Assembly (NCBI RefSeq): GCF_003056355.1
Contig: NZ_PYVW01000002.1
Location: 1-64,000 of the forward strand
DNA: 64,000 nucleotides
Reading direction: 5' to 3'
From: Devosia naphthalenivorans
GTDB lineage: Bacteria; Pseudomonadota; Alphaproteobacteria; Rhizobiales; Devosiaceae
Below, piece by piece: positions 17,450-25,515 of this stretch (within the stretch, counting starts at the first letter, position 1; each line of letters begins with the position of its first letter). The notes under the pieces are model-generated. The model was not told the origin of the DNA. It was given only the letters and a program-made list of their open reading frames with translations, and did not search any database. The position numbers were made by a program, and so were the translations under genes.

Positions 17450-17653
17450 TTACGGGGAAGGCTGGGGCTGGTCCGGGGCTTCGCCGCCGACGGCGTCTGG
17501 CGTTGCTTCGGGCACGCCGGCCGAGACGTTGTCCTGCTGGGTTTGTCCGTCGCCGCCGCTCGGCGTGTTGTTGATGCTGGTGAACACCAGGATCGCGACC
17601 AATAGGCCAATGACCAAAATGCCCAGGCCAATCAGGGTTTGTTTGTTTCTCAT
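17450..17653 (-). CDS. Small single-pass membrane protein (hypothetical)
   Basis: A 67-residue protein: a short basic N-terminus (MRNKQT), one strong membrane helix (LIGLGILVIGLLVAILVF) and a Gly/Gln/Pro-rich acidic tail. I do not recognise it. The start at 17653 is chosen because the helix follows at once; the frame is open to 17839, but that part overlaps repeat DNA. There is no clear ribosome binding site. It is convergent with the hydrolase, 16 bases away. Confidence 0.5.
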   Translation of the reverse strand: MRNKQTLIGLGILVIGLLVAILVFTSINNTPSGGDGQTQQDNVSAGVPEATPDAVGGEAPDQPQPSP

Positions 17654-17770
17654 CGGTGCGCACCGTGTTTGCCAGGAATGGGGACAACGGTGGGGCGGGG
17701 GAAAGGGTTCAACCGGGCGTGGAGCGCTTGTGGTGGGTGCTTGGGCATGGTGTGTCGCACGGGCGCTGAA

Positions 17771-17846
17771 CCCCTCACCCGGCGCTGCACGCCGACCCTC
17801 GGGTCGGTGCCCGAGGGCAGGCTCTCCCCTCAGGGGCAAGGTGAGG
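17771..17846. repeat. Family C-like palindromic repeat
   Basis: GACCCTCGGGTCGGTGCCCGAGGGC and CTCCCCTCAGGGGCAAGG-type palindromes lie between the small membrane protein and rpsU. They resemble pieces of the family C and D repeats elsewhere in the window. Confidence 0.5.
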
Positions 17847-17870
17847 AAGAGGTGGGCGACTTAGGAGACA

Positions 17871-17905
17871 AACAAAAACGCCGCCCATGAAGGACGGCGT
17901 TTTCG
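17871..17905 (-). terminator. Intrinsic terminator of rpsU
   Basis: AAAACGCCG (17875-17883) and CGGCGTTTT (17895-17903) form a 9-bp stem. On the minus strand it is followed by TTTTTGTTTG. It lies 19 bases after the rpsU stop. Confidence 0.85.
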
Positions 17906-17923
17906 AATATGGGGTGCCAGGCT

Positions 17924-18196
17924 TTAGGTGCGCGGCGTTGCTGCGGCGGGACGGCCGGGCTGACCGGGGCGTGCCGTCGGCGTTGGGGCGGGCAGACCGC
18001 CTTCGCGCTGGGCGCGCTTGCGGGCCAGCTTGCGGGCGCGGCGCACGGCCTCGGCCTTCTGGCGAGCCTTCTTTTCGGAGGGCTTCTCATAGTAGTTGCG
18101 CAGCTTCATCTCGCGGAAGACGCCTTCGCGCTGCAGCTTTTTCTTCAGCGCGCGCAGCGCCTGGTCTACGTTATTATCGCGAACGACTACTTGCAA
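17924..18196 (-). CDS. rpsU: 30S ribosomal protein bS21
   Basis: A 90-residue protein. Residues 1-60 are classical bS21 ([20 protein letters not shown], then [20 protein letters not shown]), followed by a basic arginine-rich helix. The last 25 residues are a Pro/Ala/Arg/Thr tail ([14 protein letters not shown]), so the protein is longer than the usual 70 or so residues. bS21 sits near the anti-Shine-Dalgarno end of 16S rRNA and influences initiation. It is a single-gene unit with its own terminator. Confidence 0.95.
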   Translation of the reverse strand: MQVVVRDNNVDQALRALKKKLQREGVFREMKLRNYYEKPSEKKARQKAEAVRRARKLARKRAQREGGLPAPTPTARPGQPGRPAAATPRT

Positions 18197-18430
18197 AGGT
18201 CAACCGCCCTTTCGAAGCTTGGACAAATGAGTTTGGAATATAGCAGCGAAGCCAAAAAGCACCGCCGCTGACCAGCAGAGCCAGTCACCGTGGGCCGCTC
18301 TATAGCCCAGCCTTCCCGGCTTGTCCACTGCTGGCAACACAAAAACCGCGGGACAGCGTGATCCGGGCTTGCCCTGGGCGAGTATGGGCGAAACACTTCA
18401 GCCAGGCGATTGTGCCTGCGGAGAGGGATG

Positions 18431-19117
18431 ATGACAAGCAATCTGCTGCTGCTGCCGGGTTTGTTGTGCGATGAGCGGCTGTGGCGCGACGTGCAAAGCC
18501 AGTTGCAGGCGTCGGCGCTGGTCGCAGATTTTACGCAGGACGATTCGATTGCCGGGATGGCCCGGCGTGCGTTGGAGGCAGCACCAGCACGATTCGCCTT
18601 GGCCGGGCTTTCCATGGGCGGCTATGTCGCGCTCGAAATCATGCGGCAGGCGCCCGAGCGGGTCACCCATCTGGCGCTGCTGGATACGTCCGCGCGGGCC
18701 GATGACGATGCGCGCCGGGAAACGCGGCGCAAGGGCATCGAAATGGTCGGGCAGGGGCGGTTCATCGGCGTGTCTCGTGGACTGTTGGGTAATCTCTTGG
18801 CGCCGCACCATCTGGGTACGCCGCTGGCGGCAGAGGTTCAGGCCATGTCGGAGCGCGTCGGCGCGCAGGCCTATCTGCGCCAGCAAGTGGGGATCATGAA
18901 CCGGGTGGATTCGCGGGAGCTGCTGCCGAGTATTGCGGTGCCGACACTGGTTGGCGTGGGGGAATTGGACAAGCTGACGTCGCCGGAGCTGGCAGAGGAA
19001 ATGGCGGGGATGATCGAGGGGGCGGAACTGGTGCGCTTTGGGGACAGTGCGCATTTGCCGACGATGGAGAATCCGGCGGCGGTGGTGGAGGCTATGCGGG
19101 TGTGGTTGGGGCGGTAG
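18431..19117 (+). CDS. Alpha/beta hydrolase
   Basis: A 228-residue protein with the alpha/beta hydrolase pattern: LLLLPGLLCDERLW (oxyanion region), nucleophile elbow GLSMGGYVALEI, acid in VGVGELDKLTSPE, and a histidine in GDSAHLPTMENP. No signal peptide is present. The substrate cannot be predicted. Two adjacent ATG codons exist; I chose 18431 because GGAG then lies seven bases upstream. Family B repeats start right after the stop. Confidence 0.85.
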   Translation: MTSNLLLLPGLLCDERLWRDVQSQLQASALVADFTQDDSIAGMARRALEAAPARFALAGLSMGGYVALEIMRQAPERVTHLALLDTSARADDDARRETRRKGIEMVGQGRFIGVSRGLLGNLLAPHHLGTPLAAEVQAMSERVGAQAYLRQQVGIMNRVDSRELLPSIAVPTLVGVGELDKLTSPELAEEMAGMIEGAELVRFGDSAHLPTMENPAAVVEAMRVWLGR

Positions 19118-19583
19118 GATGCCGATGGCCGAGTGCCACGACCTCGTCCTTCGACAGGCTCAGGATGAGGTCTACTGTGGGGACGGAGAAGGTTAGGATT
19201 CAGCGCAAAGCGCCTGAGCTCTTTTGGTGAGCTTGCCGAACCACGAGGGCGAGTGAGTGGAGCGGTGTCCTTGCTAAACCCGCCGGGTGATCCTGCTCAC
19301 TGTGCTGCCCTCGGGCTTGAGCCGGGGCCCTTTTCCGCAAACACACCGTTCCGGCAGGGGCTGTCGGAATGGCCCTCGGGTCAGGCCTGAGGGAAACATG
19401 GTGTTTTTGACTACATCGTGCCACTGGCCAAGCGTTCGGTGTGAACACGCCCCTCTTTGGGGAGGACGGGGTGTGGAAGAGCCCCGATATTGGGGCTAAC
19501 CATCCCCCACCCTTGATCCCTCCCCGCAGGGGGGAGGGTGTCGACTGGGGGAATTGGTTGAGGTGCGGGGCCTTTTTGCGGAG
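19118..19583. repeat. Gene-free stretch packed with repeat families B, C and D
   Basis: No gene is seen between the convergent hydrolase and purK. In order: family B at 19135-19176 and 19217-19250; family C at about 19285-19450 (CCCTCGGGCTTGAGCCGGGG, CGCAAACACACCG, CCCTCGGGTCAGGCCTGAGGG, TGGTGTTTTTGACTACAT); and family D at about 19470-19550, in which GCCCCGATATTGGGGC and a CCCACCCTTGATCCCTCCCC unit are an inverted copy of 38262-38335. Confidence 0.75.
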
Positions 19584-20672
19584 CTAAACTCGCCGGGTGA
19601 TCCGGCTGATGTGGCCCATCTTGCGGCCGGGGCGGGTTTCGGATTTGCCGTAGAGGTGGGGTTGGGTGTTGCCGTCGAGAGCGGAGGGGACGGCGAGGAC
19701 TTCGTCGCCGACAAGGTTTTCCATGATGACGTCGGCCATGCGGGCGGGATCGCCCAGGGGCCAGCCCAGGACGGCGCGGATGTGTTGTTCGAACTGGTCG
19801 GTGAGGCAGACGGCTTCCGTCCAATGGCCGGAGTTATGGACGCGGGGCGCGATCTCGTTGACGATGAGCGCGGGGCGCTCGCCGGCGACCACGAAGAACT
19901 CGACGCCCAGAACGCCGACATAATCGAGCGCCACGACGATGACCTTGGCCAGCATGGCGGCGTGTTTTTCAACGCCGGGCGGCACGTTGGCGGGGACGGT
20001 GCTGGTGTGGAGAATATGATGGCGATGCACGTTTTCGGCGGCATCGAAGGCACGGACTTCGCCTTGGGCGTTGCGCGCCACGACGACCGAGATTTCCCGC
20101 TCGAACGGCACGAAGGCTTCCAGCACCAGCGGCTTGGGCGAAAGCTCGGCGAAGGCTGCGGCGGCTTCACTGCGCTCGCGCAGCACGCGCTGACCCTTGC
20201 CGTCATAACCAAGCCGGGTGGTCTTGAGAACGGCTGGCAGGCCGAGAGCGTCGATGGCGGCTTCGAGCTCATCGAGGCTGTTGACCGGGCGGTGTGGCGC
20301 CACGGGGATGTTCTTGGAACTCAGGAAGCTTTTTTCCGCCAGGCGGTCCTGCGAAATGGCGAGCGCATTGGCGCCGGGGCGCAGGGGCTTGCGGGCGGCA
20401 AGGAAGGCGGCGGTGGCTGCCGGAACGTTCTCGAACTCGTAGGTGATGACATCAACCGCGTCGGCGAAGGCGGCAAGGGCTGCTTCGTCGTCATAGGCGG
20501 CAATGGTCTGGTGCGGGGTGACCTCGAAGGCGGGGCTTTGCGGATCGGGGCAGAAGATGTGGGTGCGCATGCCCAGCCGGCTTGCCGCCAGCGACAGCAT
20601 GCGGCCCAACTGGCCGCCGCCCAGGATGCCGATCATGCTGCCGGGGGGCAGGGCGGAAATGTCTTGGGGCAA
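19584..20672 (-). CDS. purK: 5-(carboxyamino)imidazole ribonucleotide synthase
   Basis: A 362-residue ATP-grasp enzyme of de novo purine synthesis: AIR + bicarbonate + ATP to N5-CAIR. The N-terminal nucleotide-binding region is GSMIGILGGGQLGRMLSLAA, the ATP-grasp core includes VLKTTRLGYDGKGQRVL and FVPFEREISVVVARN, and EIAPRVHNSGHWT is the conserved C-terminal metal/substrate motif. The start appears to be TTG at 20672, three bases after the purE stop; PurK proteins usually have about ten residues before the GxxIGILGGG motif, which favours it over the internal ATG. It forms an operon with purE. Confidence 0.95.
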   Translation of the reverse strand: MPQDISALPPGSMIGILGGGQLGRMLSLAASRLGMRTHIFCPDPQSPAFEVTPHQTIAAYDDEAALAAFADAVDVITYEFENVPAATAAFLAARKPLRPGANALAISQDRLAEKSFLSSKNIPVAPHRPVNSLDELEAAIDALGLPAVLKTTRLGYDGKGQRVLRERSEAAAAFAELSPKPLVLEAFVPFEREISVVVARNAQGEVRAFDAAENVHRHHILHTSTVPANVPPGVEKHAAMLAKVIVVALDYVGVLGVEFFVVAGERPALIVNEIAPRVHNSGHWTEAVCLTDQFEQHIRAVLGWPLGDPARMADVIMENLVGDEVLAVPSALDGNTQPHLYGKSETRPGRKMGHISRITRRV

Positions 20673-20675
20673 GGC

Positions 20676-21185
20676 CTACTCGGTATCTGTGGGGAATTGC
20701 GGAACGGCGGCCGTCTGGCGGGCGCGGAAGGCGTCGAGCCGATCGGCCAAATCATCGTCGCTGAGCGCCAGAACGGCGGCGGCAAGCAGCGCCGCATTGA
20801 TGGCGCCGGGCTCGCCGATGGCCAGCGTCCCCACCGGAATGCCGCCGGGCATCTGGACGATGGAAAGCAGGCTATCCTGGCCGTTGAGCGCCTTGGAGCG
20901 TACCGGCACGCCGAACACGGGCAGGGGCGTCATGGCGGCGATCATGCCGGGCAGATGGGCTGCGCCGCCCGCGCCGGCAATGATGACCTTGAAGCCATCG
21001 GCGCGCGCCTCGGTAGCGAATTCAACGAGGCGCTCGGGCGTTCGGTGGGCCGAGACGATGCGCGCCTCGTACTCGATTTCGAGCGTTTCGAGCGTTTCGG
21101 CGGCGAGCCGCATGGTGGGCCAATCGGATTGGCTGCCCATGATGATGGCGACGAGTGGATTGGTGAGCACGGCCGATTCCCCCAT
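20676..21185 (-). CDS. purE: 5-(carboxyamino)imidazole ribonucleotide mutase
   Basis: A 169-residue class I PurE that converts N5-CAIR to CAIR in purine synthesis. Visible motifs are [14 protein letters not shown] (phosphate/substrate loop), the catalytic-histidine segment SAHRTPERL, and [14 protein letters not shown]. Length is normal. The ATG at 21185 is used; a GTG at 21170, just before [12 protein letters not shown], is an alternative that fits the usual PurE N-terminus. It is the first gene of purE-purK. Confidence 0.96.
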   Translation of the reverse strand: MGESAVLTNPLVAIIMGSQSDWPTMRLAAETLETLEIEYEARIVSAHRTPERLVEFATEARADGFKVIIAGAGGAAHLPGMIAAMTPLPVFGVPVRSKALNGQDSLLSIVQMPGGIPVGTLAIGEPGAINAALLAAAVLALSDDDLADRLDAFRARQTAAVPQFPTDTE

Positions 21186-21245
21186 CGGTCTCAGGCAAAG
21201 CGCGGAACTAGCCTAATTGTCGCCACACATCAAGGCGGGTGACGA

Positions 21246-21461
21246 TCAGGCGATGATATCGGGCAAAAGGATATTCTCGAGCTGCACGATGCGATCCTTG
21301 AGCGCGAGCTTGCGCTTTTTCAGGCGCTGCAGCAGCATCCGGTCGGCTACATGCGACTGGGTCAGCGTATCGATGGCCGCGTTGAGATCGCTGTGTTCCT
21401 GGCGTTTGGTTGCCAGTTCCAGCCCCAGGCCGGCTTCCTGTTCCTTGCTGAGCGACATCAT
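21246..21461 (-). CDS. DUF465 (YdcH-like) small coiled-coil protein
   Basis: A 71-residue helical protein with the DUF465 pattern: a central basic LLQRLKKRKLALKDRIVQLE and a short C-terminus. The function of the family is unknown. It is divergent from a second DUF465 gene at 21614 and lies upstream of purE in the same direction, 60 bases away. Confidence 0.85.
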   Translation of the reverse strand: MMSLSKEQEAGLGLELATKRQEHSDLNAAIDTLTQSHVADRMLLQRLKKRKLALKDRIVQLENILLPDIIA

Positions 21462-21613
21462 GGTTTCGAGCGCATCCCACGCTTGTATGTCAGCTCTGGT
21501 TAACCGATCGGGACGGGCTTTGCATCACATTTCAGATGGGGTGACCTTGGCGGTCGACAAAGCGTGAATTATTTGTGACGATGCCGGTGTCCACCAAACT
21601 TCTAGGAGTTGTT

Positions 21614-21787
21614 ATGACGACTGAAGGGCATGTTGCGGCGCTGGAACGGCGCCATCAGGAGTTGGATCGCCAGATCCAGGCTGAAATGCAAAGCACGCGA
21701 ATTAACGACCTCGCGATCGCTGCACTCAAGCGGAAAAAACTCGAAGTGAAGGATGAACTCTACAAATACTCGATGACGACACAGTAG
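21614..21787 (+). CDS. Second DUF465 (YdcH-like) small protein
   Basis: A 57-residue helical protein, MTTEGHVAALERRHQELDRQ at the start and LAIAALKRKKLEVKDELYKY near the end, the DUF465 signature. AGGAG lies six bases before the ATG, which decides this start over the upstream in-frame codon. It is divergent from another DUF465 gene and followed by a good terminator, so it is a monocistronic gene. Confidence 0.88.
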   Translation: MTTEGHVAALERRHQELDRQIQAEMQSTRINDLAIAALKRKKLEVKDELYKYSMTTQ

Positions 21788-21810
21788 GCATAAGGTCCCT
21801 GATGGGATGG

Positions 21811-21842
21811 AAGGGTCTCAGCCTATGCTGCGGCCCTTTTTT
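21811..21842 (+). terminator. Intrinsic terminator of the DUF465 gene
   Basis: AAGGGTC (21811-21817) and GGCCCTT (21832-21838) pair with one G-T, followed by a run of six T. Confidence 0.8.
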
Positions 21843-22203
21843 GTTGGCTGGAGGGTTTTGCGTTTGGTGGACCTAAGTGAAGGAGCCGGCCGACCTCAAG
21901 GTGAGCCTTCGACAAGCTCAGGAGTACGACCACCAGAGGCTGCCCCGGGAGTGTTTACTTCGGGCTTCTCGTCTCCTGTCAGTTCCATCCACTGTGTCAT
22001 TCCCGCGAAAGCGGGAACCCCTGTTTTGAAACGGAGGTTCCCGCTTTCGCGGGAATGACGCGGTGATAACTGGGAGGCCGGCAAGTGCCGGAAATGATCA
22101 CTCCCGCTTGGCCTGGGGTCGAGCGAGGCCGGCGTGCCACGACCTCGTCCTTCGACAGGCTCAGGATGAGGTCTACTCGGAAGCCTGTTCTGGCTGACCT
22201 GCT
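21843..22203. repeat. Gene-free stretch with repeat families A and B
   Basis: No gene is seen. It holds a degenerate family B unit at about 21893-21925, a complete family A double palindrome at 21997-22060 (TCATTCCCGCGAAAGCGGGA, spacer, then its inverse), and a family B unit at 22134-22175, just past the end of the TauE gene. Confidence 0.8.
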
Positions 22204-22971
22204 TTAGAGCCCCAGAAACACGCCGCGGATGCCGTCCCAAACCAGTTTGAGGGCGAGCAGGAACACCAGCCAATAGGCGATGCGGTAGAACCATTTCATG
22301 GAGATGCGGCGGACGAGATAGATGCCAAGGAACACGCCGGCGATGCCGACGGGGATCAGCGCCGCTGACAATTGCAAATTGTGCACATTGAGCTGGCCCA
22401 GAAAGAAATAGGGGATCAGCTTGGCGGTGTTGACGATGGCGAAGAACACCGCCGAGGTGCCGGAATAGGTGGCGGGCGGCAGGCGCTGGGGCAGCACGTA
22501 GATCTGGAATGGTGGGCCACCAGTGTGGCTGATGAAGCTGGTGAAGCCGGCAAAGCCGCCCCAGAATACGCCCCAGGGACGGGATGGCGGCAGGCCTTCG
22601 AGCTTCTTGCGCAGCGGCAGGAGGGCGTCGAGGATGAACAGCAGGGTCACCACGCCCACGAACAGCAGCACGGCGGCATCGGACACAAAGGCCCAGAGGG
22701 CCCAGCCCATCAACGTGCCGATGGCGGCGCCGGGCAGCATGATGCGGATGATGTGCCAGTCGACATCCCGGCGGTAGGCGTAGACGGCGATGACATCCAT
22801 GGCCAGCAGCACCGGCAGCATCATGCCGGCGGCATCGCGAGCGGGCATGACGAGGCTGAGCAGCGGCACGCCGACCATGCCAAGGCTCCCCAGGAGCCCG
22901 GCCTTGCTGAGGCCAACGATGAGCACGGCGATCACGGCGATCGCGACGAAATACGGATCGAACGGGGGCAT
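22204..22971 (-). CDS. TauE/SafE family anion exporter
   Basis: A 255-residue membrane protein with about eight helices. The first repeat shows FVAIAVIAVLIVGLSKAGLLGSLGMVGVPLL, and the family hallmark in the second repeat is WGGFAGFTSFISHTGGPPFQIYVLP. Family members move sulfite, sulfoacetate or similar anions; the substrate here is unknown. A 16-bp perfect palindrome lies 21 bases upstream of the ATG. It is a single gene flanked by repeats, which hints at independent regulation. Confidence 0.92.
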   Translation of the reverse strand: MPPFDPYFVAIAVIAVLIVGLSKAGLLGSLGMVGVPLLSLVMPARDAAGMMLPVLLAMDVIAVYAYRRDVDWHIIRIMLPGAAIGTLMGWALWAFVSDAAVLLFVGVVTLLFILDALLPLRKKLEGLPPSRPWGVFWGGFAGFTSFISHTGGPPFQIYVLPQRLPPATYSGTSAVFFAIVNTAKLIPYFFLGQLNVHNLQLSAALIPVGIAGVFLGIYLVRRISMKWFYRIAYWLVFLLALKLVWDGIRGVFLGL

Positions 22972-22991
22972 GGGGATAGTCCGGCGGGTGT

Positions 22992-23007
22992 CGTACCCAT
23001 GGGTACG
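22992..23007. promoter_or_regulatory. 16-bp perfect palindrome upstream of the TauE/SafE gene
   Basis: CGTACCCATGGGTACG is its own reverse complement and lies 21 bases upstream of the start codon. It could be an operator for a dimeric repressor or a hairpin in the leader. Confidence 0.45.
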
Positions 23008-23068
23008 CCTTGGGGCGGCGTTGTCAACGGGTTTGGGGGTGCCATCAGAGCGCCGCCCTATCCCAGTT

Positions 23069-23155
23069 CGTCACCCTTGGGCTTGACCCAAGGGTGTTCA
23101 TTACCCGCGTGCCTTAAGTGCAAAACCCTCGGGTCGAGCCCGAGGGTGACGATTG
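23069..23155. repeat. Family C repeat
   Basis: CACCCTTGGGCTTGACCCAAGGG and ACCCTCGGGTCGAGCCCGAGGG flank a 30-base spacer, between the TauE and trcR genes. Confidence 0.7.
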
Positions 23156-23180
23156 GTGGAAAGACGAGTGGCGGAAAACC

Positions 23181-23909
23181 TTATTCGTCGTTGTCGTTCT
23201 TGAGCGACTTGAGCTTGGAGAAGACCGAGTCGGCGTCGAAGTCGTCCTGCGCTTGCTCGGGGCGGTGGTCGTTGGCGGCGAATTCGCCGTCGGGGCCTTC
23301 CGAATGGCCGCGGGCGCCGGCGCGGGCCATCGCCTCTTCGGCGGTCATCAGGGTGGTGCCTTCGGGGGCTTCATCAACGCCCGGGCCGCCCTTGGAGGCG
23401 CGCTTGACTTCGAGGTCGAGGTCGATCTGGCTGCAAAGACCCAGCGTTACCGGGTCCATGGCCGCAAGATTTGCCGCGTTCCAGTGGGTCGATTCACGCA
23501 CCGAGTCGATGGTCGACTTGGTGGTGCCCACGAGGCGCATGATCTGCGCGTCCTTGAGTTCTGGATGGTTGCGAACCAGCCACTTGATGGCATTGGGACG
23601 CTCATTGCGGCGCGAAATGGGGGTGTAGCGAGGGCCCTTGCGCTTGGCGGCTGCGACGCGAACCTTGGGCTCGCTCAGCTTCATGCGATAATTGGGGTCT
23701 TTTTCGGCCTTCTCGATTTCTTCCCTGGTGAGCTGGCCGTTCTGGATCGGGTTGACACCCATGATGCCGCCGGCAACGTCGCCATCGGCAATGCCCTGAA
23801 CTTCGAGCGGGTGCAGCGTGCAGAAGGCTGCGATCTGCTCGAATGACAGCGCAGTGTTGTCGACGAGCCAGACCGCGGTCGCCTTGGGCATCAACAGTGG
23901 CTGGGTCAT
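23181..23909 (-). CDS. trcR: Cell-cycle transcriptional regulator TrcR (DUF1013)
   Basis: A 242-residue protein of the DUF1013 family, known in Caulobacter as TrcR, a cell-cycle transcription factor. The conserved region is PKATAVWLVDNTALSFEQIA, then FCTLHPLEVQGIADGDVA, and a helix-turn-helix-like stretch at about 105-135 (NAIKWLVRNHPELKDAQIMRLVGTTKSTIDSV). The C-terminal 70 residues are acidic and variable. The ATG at 23909 has AGGAGAG about eight bases upstream; the open frame extends to 24020 but without a good start. Its closeness to rcdA fits a regulatory neighbourhood. Confidence 0.88.
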   Translation of the reverse strand: MTQPLLMPKATAVWLVDNTALSFEQIAAFCTLHPLEVQGIADGDVAGGIMGVNPIQNGQLTREEIEKAEKDPNYRMKLSEPKVRVAAAKRKGPRYTPISRRNERPNAIKWLVRNHPELKDAQIMRLVGTTKSTIDSVRESTHWNAANLAAMDPVTLGLCSQIDLDLEVKRASKGGPGVDEAPEGTTLMTAEEAMARAGARGHSEGPDGEFAANDHRPEQAQDDFDADSVFSKLKSLKNDNDE

Positions 23910-24043
23910 GATAAATCTCTCCTGCAGGCGCGGCCGGTTTTCCTCCGGACCGCTCCGCCTCTTTGCTTCATGCTGAGGGGGAACAAAGCACAATATACGG
24001 TCTCGGCGGCTGATCCGCAATGGCGATGTCGCGGTTTACGCTG

Positions 24044-25057
24044 CTAACCCTCGGCCCCAAAGGCTGTGACCAGCACCATCTTGCCCAGGTGGCCGCGCGC
24101 TTCCATGGCAGCATGGGCGGCGGGGGCCTGCGCGATGGGGAAGCTGGTGACTCGCGGCCTGGTGAAACCGGGTTGCTCCAGCGCCGGTAGCAGTTCGGTG
24201 CGGATACGGTTGGCGATGGCCGCCTTGGTGGCGCTGGTCTGGGGGCGCAGGGTCGAGCCTGAGAGGGTCAGCTGCTTGGCCATGATGGTGCGGAGGGAAA
24301 TATTGGTGGTACTGCCGTTCAGCGTCGAGATCTGGACGATGTGGCCGCCGCATGCCGAGGCTTCGATGTTCCTTGCCGCCATTTCGCCGCCGACGATATC
24401 GACGACGCGGTCGACGCCCTTGCCGTCGGTGAGTTCAAGGACGCGGGCGACGATGTCTTCCTGGGTGTAGTCGATGGTTGCGGCGGCGCCGAGCTGGCGG
24501 GCATAGTCGGCCTTGGCGGGGGAGGAGACGACGCCGAAGGCGGTTGCTCGGAGGATGTTCGCAATCTGGATGGCCGCGCCGCCTATGCCGCCCGAAGCGC
24601 CATGCACCAGGACGGTCATGCCGGGCTCAAGCCCTGCGCGCATCACCAGCGTCTGGGTGACGGTGAACCAGGTTTCGGGCAGAGCGGCGGCTTCGGTGAA
24701 GGTCCAGCCTTTCGGCATGGGGAGAACCTGGCCATGAGGGACGACGACGTAGTCGGCATAGCCGCCGCCATTGACCAACGCCATGACGCGGTCGCCGATC
24801 TGCCACTGGCCGGCGTCCTCGCCCGTGGCCTCGACGATCCCCGAGACTTCCAGCCCCGGAAGCGACGATGCGCCGGGCGGCGGATCGTAGTGGCCGCGGC
24901 GTTGCGCGAGATCGGGGCCATTGACGCCGGCGGCGGCGACGCGGATCAGCACGTCGCCGGGGCCGCAAACGGGCATGGGCCAGTTCACCGGCTGCAACAC
25001 TTCGGGGGCGCCGGGCTTTGTTATGGCGATGGCTTGCATGGTGGCGGGTTGGGTCAT
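24044..25057 (-). CDS. NAD(P)H:quinone oxidoreductase, PIG3 type
   Basis: A 337-residue zinc-free member of the medium-chain dehydrogenase/reductase family. The N-terminal GroES-like domain has MQAIAITKPGAPEVLQ and AAGVNGPDLAQRRGHYDPPPG, the PIG3 (TP53I3) signature. The Rossmann part has VLVHGASGGIGGAAIQIA and a VVDIVGGEMAARNIEA strand-loop. It should reduce quinones or enones with NADPH. It is transcribed towards trcR and divergently from the DUF1192 gene 80 bases away. Confidence 0.92.
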   Translation of the reverse strand: MTQPATMQAIAITKPGAPEVLQPVNWPMPVCGPGDVLIRVAAAGVNGPDLAQRRGHYDPPPGASSLPGLEVSGIVEATGEDAGQWQIGDRVMALVNGGGYADYVVVPHGQVLPMPKGWTFTEAAALPETWFTVTQTLVMRAGLEPGMTVLVHGASGGIGGAAIQIANILRATAFGVVSSPAKADYARQLGAAATIDYTQEDIVARVLELTDGKGVDRVVDIVGGEMAARNIEASACGGHIVQISTLNGSTTNISLRTIMAKQLTLSGSTLRPQTSATKAAIANRIRTELLPALEQPGFTRPRVTSFPIAQAPAAHAAMEARGHLGKMVLVTAFGAEG

Positions 25058-25136
25058 GTGTCCATGCTGCGCGATAGGCTCTTGCCCGGCAAGCCCATCA
25101 GGCTAGGTTGGTGGCAGATTGGCGGAGAAGGCTCAC

Positions 25137-25319
25137 ATGGACGAAGAAACATTCAAGAAGCCCACGGCCCATGAAGTCGGCATGATGCTCGATACCATGT
25201 CGGTGGAAGAGCTGGAGCAGCGCATCGGACTGCTCGAGGGCGAAATCAAGCGCCTGCGGGCGGCGATCGACGCACGAGGCCAGACGCGCAAGGCGGCGGA
25301 GTCGATTTTCAAGTTTTGA
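25137..25319 (+). CDS. DUF1192 small protein
   Basis: A 60-residue protein with the DUF1192 pattern: MMLDTMSVEELEQRIGLLEG, EIKRLRAAID, and an SIFKF end. The function of the family is unknown. The ATG at 25137 has GGAGAAGG six bases upstream; a TTG at 25121 is less likely. The gene lies between the quinone reductase and rcdA, an arrangement I know from other Hyphomicrobiales. Confidence 0.88.
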   Translation: MDEETFKKPTAHEVGMMLDTMSVEELEQRIGLLEGEIKRLRAAIDARGQTRKAAESIFKF

Positions 25320-25385
25320 GCGGGTTGGTGGGCGGCGGCCGAGTCAATATCGTCCATGCGCGCAGGGTTAAGAAATCGAGTCCTC

Positions 25386-25400
25386 TTAACCGGCAATTAA
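25386..25400. promoter_or_regulatory. CtrA-type binding box upstream of rcdA
   Basis: TTAACCGGCAATTAA is a perfect TTAA-N7-TTAA with the preferred TTAACC half. It overlaps the right arm of an inverted repeat, GGTTAAG (25366-25372) and CTTAACC (25385-25391). CcrM-type GAGTC sites lie at 25341 and 25378. A weaker copy (TTAA-N7-TTTA) is at 25552-25566. Confidence 0.6.
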
Positions 25401-25423
25401 TGAGTTGGCGCTAATCTCTCATT

Positions 25424-25515
25424 ATTCAGATTGTTCTGGATTTGGCAGAGCGATTTCTCCCTCTGTTTGACGCCTCCCTGTTAACTTCGAGAGCGGTTTT
25501 TACCGCTCTTTTTTT
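25424..25515 (+). ncRNA. Candidate short RNA or attenuated leader before rcdA
   Basis: Downstream of the CtrA box a -10-like TAATCT (25412-25417) is followed by about 90 bases that code for nothing and end in a strong intrinsic terminator: AGAGCGG (25490-25496), CCGCTCT (25503-25509) and seven T. The body contains two pyrimidine-rich stretches (TTTCTCCCTCT and CGCCTCCCTG) that could pair with Shine-Dalgarno sequences. The start point is inferred from the -10. It may be a separate small RNA, or a leader that stops most transcription before rcdA. Confidence 0.45.
25490..25515 (+). terminator. Intrinsic terminator in front of rcdA
   Basis: AGAGCGG and CCGCTCT form a 7-bp stem with a 6-base loop and run into seven T. 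It ends about 125 bases before the rcdA start. Confidence 0.85.

Noticed and set aside
22372..23628. 418-residue open frame on the plus strand
   Set aside because: It runs antisense through both the TauE and trcR genes and the repeat between them.
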